Below, piece after piece: positions 60,540 through 64,000 of a stretch of DNA of 64,000 nt (within the stretch, counting starts at the first letter, position 1; every line of letters starts with the position of its first letter). A program made the translations under genes and the position numbers. The notes under the pieces are model-generated. The model searched no databases. It saw nothing but the letters and a program-made list of their open reading frames with translations, and had not been told where the DNA came from. This stretch comes from Isoetes taiwanensis (lineage: Eukaryota > Streptophyta > Lycopodiopsida > Isoetales > Isoetaceae): NCBI GenBank assembly GCA_021234155.1, contig JAJEKV010000005.1:4156952-4220951 (forward strand), read 5' to 3'.

Positions 60540-63500
60540 CAATCGCCTGCTTCATATCTGTAGCCACATCCTCCACTGACTTTTCTTTAGTACTAGTTTT
60601 ATCTGTTCCTATCTTACATCAACATGTTTCTTCAATCTTTTCAATTGTATATCCAACAAAGGCCAGTTCTTCACTAGTCCCCTCTGTTTCTGCAAATAAT
60701 AATATGCATGAGCGTGCAAGAAGTAAATGCAATAAGTATTGCTACCTTATAATTTACCATTTAAAAATAGCATCTCAAGTTCGGTCTGATGACATGGCAT
60801 TGTAGAATTGGCACCTTCTGCACCTTGTCTACGACTGTTTTCTTTGGAGTGTCAAAGACCTCTACAACAGAATCTGTTTTTTTTTTTAGAGTGTCAAAAA
60901 CCGCTTCATTATTGTCCTCAGTCGCTAGTTCCACTACTACATGATCAGAAGCAACATAAACATTAAGAAAGTCTAGAAATTAGACTAATATGTGCACATA
61001 CCTGTATTGCCACATTCAACCCTTTGCTTCAGGAGCTCAATTGTTGTGCATATGATGCTACAATTGTAGCTTTGCTTGTGACAACTGTATCTATCATTAA
61101 AGTAATGAGCTCAATTTTCTTCCTTATAAAGTCCAAGCAAATTCATCTAAAATTAGTTACTTACTTGATGTTCCTTTTCCTTCTGTCTTATGCTCTGCTA
61201 TAGATGTCTTCAATGGGTTCGGAGGCAGCCTAGGCATCGGCGGGGTGGACTTATCATGCTTTCCTCCATAGTAATCATCTACACAACTTGAAAAATCAAG
61301 TGTCTTTGCTGGAGGATCTTTTTTTTTTTTTTTTTTTTTTTTTTTGAAGGACGACAAGCTTTATTCACCAACTAAAAATCAGATCAACATAAAATGCAAA
61401 GACAGGATTATAACCCCAGTGGACAAACCGATCCAACTGAGCACAACCACCTGCCTATGCGAAAAAATGAATCTGAAGGTAAGTATGCCAGATCAGTACT
61501 TTCTTCTCTTGATCAAGAGAAGAACAATTGTAAGCCATAACAATTTTATTTTGCGCCCACTGAAGAACAATCTCATCTGCAGTATCTACACCCTTAAAGA
61601 TAAACAACCTCCTTCTCTTCCAGATTGACTATAAAAGCCAGCCACATGCGAGATGAAAAGCTCGTTTCCGTAGTTTGGGCCAAGCATCAGGATAGATAGC
61701 AAGCAAAATTTGCTGGCTAGATCTAGACGTGCCAAATAGGGTCAACAACCAAGACCATGCCTGCCGAAGCCGCTCACACAAGAAAAAACAATGCTCAATA
61801 CTCTCAACCCTTCGCTGGCATAAAGGAGAGAGCTCTGAAATCCGATTATCCATTTTATGGACTAACTTGTTGACTCTGAGGCATCTATGGATCACTTGCC
61901 ACCACTGGGATGAAGCAGCGTATCCCATACCCATATCCAAACACTTTTCCATTGTGGCTGAGGGATCTGAAGATGCCACCTATTAGATGGAGGCAGGATT
62001 TCAGAATGCAAAAGCAATTTATACACAGAAGACACAAACCGCCCTGGCTGGATATCCTGATGGCAACCCCATACGACTATCTCAATCTGTGGACCTGCCT
62101 CCCATGACATGAGATGACCAGACTCATACCAATCTGCAATGCTGGAGGATCTGCTCTGCTTTTGCCTGCACCTGCATACAAAGTGAAATTGACATATAAA
62201 TAAAGAGACCATAACACATATCACATACCTTTCTCTGGCTTCTTTATATTACCCATTTCACCTGCAAGAATGAAAGCATTAACAACAATACCAGATGACT
62301 GAAAGAATACAGTGCCCACTATAAACTAAAAGCAGAATAGCAATGTACAATCCAATTCAAAATGTACTCAATGTAGCTGCATTGAAAAACTATGTATACT
62401 TTTATGTACCCAAATCCAAATGTAGAAGGCTTTCTAAAGAAAAGAATTCATAAGTGCATTCCATGTGGCTGTATTACATATATGCATTCAGAGCCACATG
62501 TAGAAAAGCTTCCTGAAAAATTGTTAACTGCATTCAAATGTATTATAGAGTACAATGGGTATCAAAATGTCCAGACCACATACTCATTATACCTATGTAC
62601 ACAATCTCTTACCTACTAATCCTATTTTCTTAGTACATAAACTAACTCCTCAATCATATCTGGCAACACTTACATCATGTACATTAATAATATGCACATA
62701 TGTGCTAACATGATGTTTACACCAGCCTAGAAAAGCAAAACGACTTTTTCCAGTCCTACATATCTTCACTTCAACCTGCATTTTAAAACCTAGATGTGAT
62801 TTAATATACCACAAAACTACTAATGCATAGCTTCTAATTAATATGCATCTACCATTTCTTATACTTGAATCGAGCAAGGACATGAAAGAAATATATTATG
62901 CATGTCATATTTTCCAGTAAGCCCCAATGCATGAGACAGATTCACATCCCATGTGCATCTTGGCACCATATAGTTGTTCCTCGTACTAGCAAGATAGGAG
63001 ATACATAATAGGCAGTAAGGATATACCACTGGGGAGGAACCAAAATACTGCTCACAATTTGTGCATGATTGAAAATTAGCATTTGGGTGCTCTGCAACTG
63101 AAACCAAAGAAAGATGAGGAGGCTGCAATTTAAGGACCAAGGAGTGATCTAAGAACTCCCTTAACTCTAAAATCTTTGTATCCCCCTCCTCAATTGGCTT
63201 TTTATTTGAGGACCTTACATCAATTTTAGAATCTAGCTGCCTCAACTGTAACGTTTTTGCTTCCACTTCCTTGTTAAGCTCAGCTAGATCTTGACACCGC
63301 TTGCTCTTCTGCGCAATTGCATCCTCCACCTTCCATTTTAAGTGCTCAAACCTCATAGCACTGCCGTCACTTTTATCCATCTGCTTTTGAAATTCCTACA
63401 ACTCTGGCATCAAATTCATATGTTAGTCTCGGCCTCACGGACCAACTATACTACTCTTTCCCCTTCCCTATACTTCGAAGTCTCGTATAGCTGCAGTCTT

Positions 63501-63745
63501 GTATCCTATAATTGCTGCATCTCCTTATATATGCCTTTCTTCAAAGAAGATCTGCTCTCAAGAAACAGATTCAAGTTGTCCAGATCTTCTTTTTTATAAA
63601 AGTTATCATAAGACTTTTGGCCCTTGGCATTGCTTGACTTCACAGTTATAAATTCAGTCAAAACCTCAGATTCTTTCGCCTTACTTTTAGCTGTGGTTGC
63701 TTTCTTCACATCATCCCAATTAACTAATTCATGGGGGTATGAGTG
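60540..63745 (-). pseudogene. Gene D': second copy of gene D, split by a LINE
   Basis: Blocks in order on the minus strand: HELVNWDDVKKATTAKSKA (about 63.7 kb, matching LVDWMGVARTPKILPK of gene D), YKKEDLDNLNLFLESRSSL, a coiled-coil stretch with FEHLKWKVEDAIAQKS (gene D: FGVLKYKLEDL), and the zinc block QSCTNCEQYFG with YCLLC (about 63.0 kb). Small exons at about 62,267-62,235 and 62,172-62,141 join in phase by GT-AG borders (GNIKKPEK to GAGKSRA). The latter exon continues at 61,319-61,170 (PPAKTLDFSSCVDDYYGG) after a LINE insertion and ends at a GTAAGT donor. Further blocks lie at about 60,950-60,780 (VVEVFDTPKKTVV, compare VVESTPKRR) and 60,690-60,540. In-frame stops occur, for example after EMQQL. 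Confidence 0.6.
61308..62152 (-). mobile_element. 5'-truncated L1-type LINE with 12-bp target duplications
   Basis: GCTGGAGGATCT occurs at 61,308-61,319 and 62,141-62,152. Between them, on the minus strand, lie about 820 bp of LINE 3' sequence ending in an uninterrupted poly(A) tract (a T run on the plus strand at about 61,320-61,345). The coding part (62,140-61,629) reads VVWGCHQDIQ, LPPSNRWHLQ, PQWKSVWIWVWDTLLHP, then MGYAASSQWWQVIHRC and SPLCQRRVESIEHCFFLC. The last is the zinc-binding C-terminal motif of L1-type reverse transcriptases (Cys-X2-Cys...His-X4-Cys type; here the first Cys pair is degenerate). About 290 bp of 3' untranslated sequence precedes the tail. The insertion disrupts gene D'. 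Confidence 0.92.
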
Positions 63746-63974
63746 CTCGTGTCCCTTGAGGATCATAAAGTTGCTGCAAGTATTGTTCCCACTGCTCATT
63801 AGTGATGTTCCCCGTAGGCTGGGCTGGCTTTCGAAGAACCTTGTGCCAAAAGGTTCTAGGATGGCTTTCCAACATGTAAAACATTTCCCTTTGATGACAT
63901 GCAATGTACTGAGATTTCTTTGCCATGTGGCATGTGGGCGCATTGCAGGATCTGTGATCTGGCGGAGCCGGCAT
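63745..63974 (-). pseudogene. LINE endonuclease-RT linker-like fragment
   Basis: An 81-codon minus frame contains HPRTFWHKVLRKPAQPTGNI followed by TNEQWEQYLQQLYDP. This resembles the linker of plant L1-type elements, where a conserved FWK..L block precedes the polymerase domain. It passes into a shifted frame belonging to gene D' at about 63,740. Whether it is an independent LINE relic or an upstream part of D' cannot be decided because the window ends here. Confidence 0.5.
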
Positions 63975-64000
63975 TTGTATTCCTTACACTCAGCATCAAA

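Noticed and set aside
61157-61357. Lysine-run start of a 66-codon frame
   Set aside because: The lysines are the translated poly(A) tail of the LINE; only the part after the target duplication belongs to the exon of D'.

Overview
The window looks like nuclear DNA of a land plant with a large, repeat-laden genome. Spliced reading frames with GT-AG borders, an L1-type LINE, a tRNA-derived SINE, a CACTA element, a Ty3/gypsy polyprotein relic and many microsatellites all point that way. There are no bacterial operons, rRNA genes or intact tRNA genes. The transposase type found twice here is one I associate with seed-free plants and aquatic animals, so a fern, lycophyte or bryophyte is my best guess; this is inference. 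No intact host gene could be supported.

Layout. 1-7.3 kb: AT-rich DNA with SINE-like copies, a terminal-inverted-repeat (TIR) relic, a polypurine tract, a LINE fragment and short tandem duplications. 7.3-18 kb: a mosaic with GC-richer patches and self-complementary minisatellites but no recognised gene. 18-25 kb: intron-like DNA with a few exon-like blocks on the minus strand. 26.4-27.1 kb: a degenerate minisatellite. 29.0-29.8 kb: a second TIR relic. 32.1-34.7 kb: a decayed Ty3/gypsy pol on the minus strand, with unplaced reading frames on either side. 36.8-37.1 kb: a MITE. 38.4-40.4 kb: transposase copy B on the plus strand, split by a tRNA-derived SINE. 41,350-45,173: a non-autonomous CACTA element with a perfect CAA target duplication.

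The main discovery is at 50,406-59,690: a 9,285-bp DNA transposon that I cannot assign to a described superfamily. It has 22-bp identical terminal inverted repeats and a 4-bp TGCC duplication. Gene D runs rightward from the left end (coiled coil, Cys-pair zinc-binding block, basic lysine-rich region, possible Ulp1-like tail). Gene E follows (FCP1/NIF-like HAD phosphatase). Gene A runs leftward from the right end (putative DDE-type transposase). D and A each start about 250-310 bp inside their end and converge on an 18-bp-stem hairpin. TGTACAT repeats occur near both ends and inside the element. All three genes carry stops or frameshifts, so this copy looks inactive.

Beyond its right end, 60.5-63.7 kb holds a second copy of gene D (D') on the minus strand. 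One of its exons is split by an L1-type LINE with a poly(A) tail and 12-bp target duplications. If D, E and A belong to one element, A would catalyse movement, while D and E may act on host chromatin, SUMO or phospho-signals; the roles of D and E are inference.
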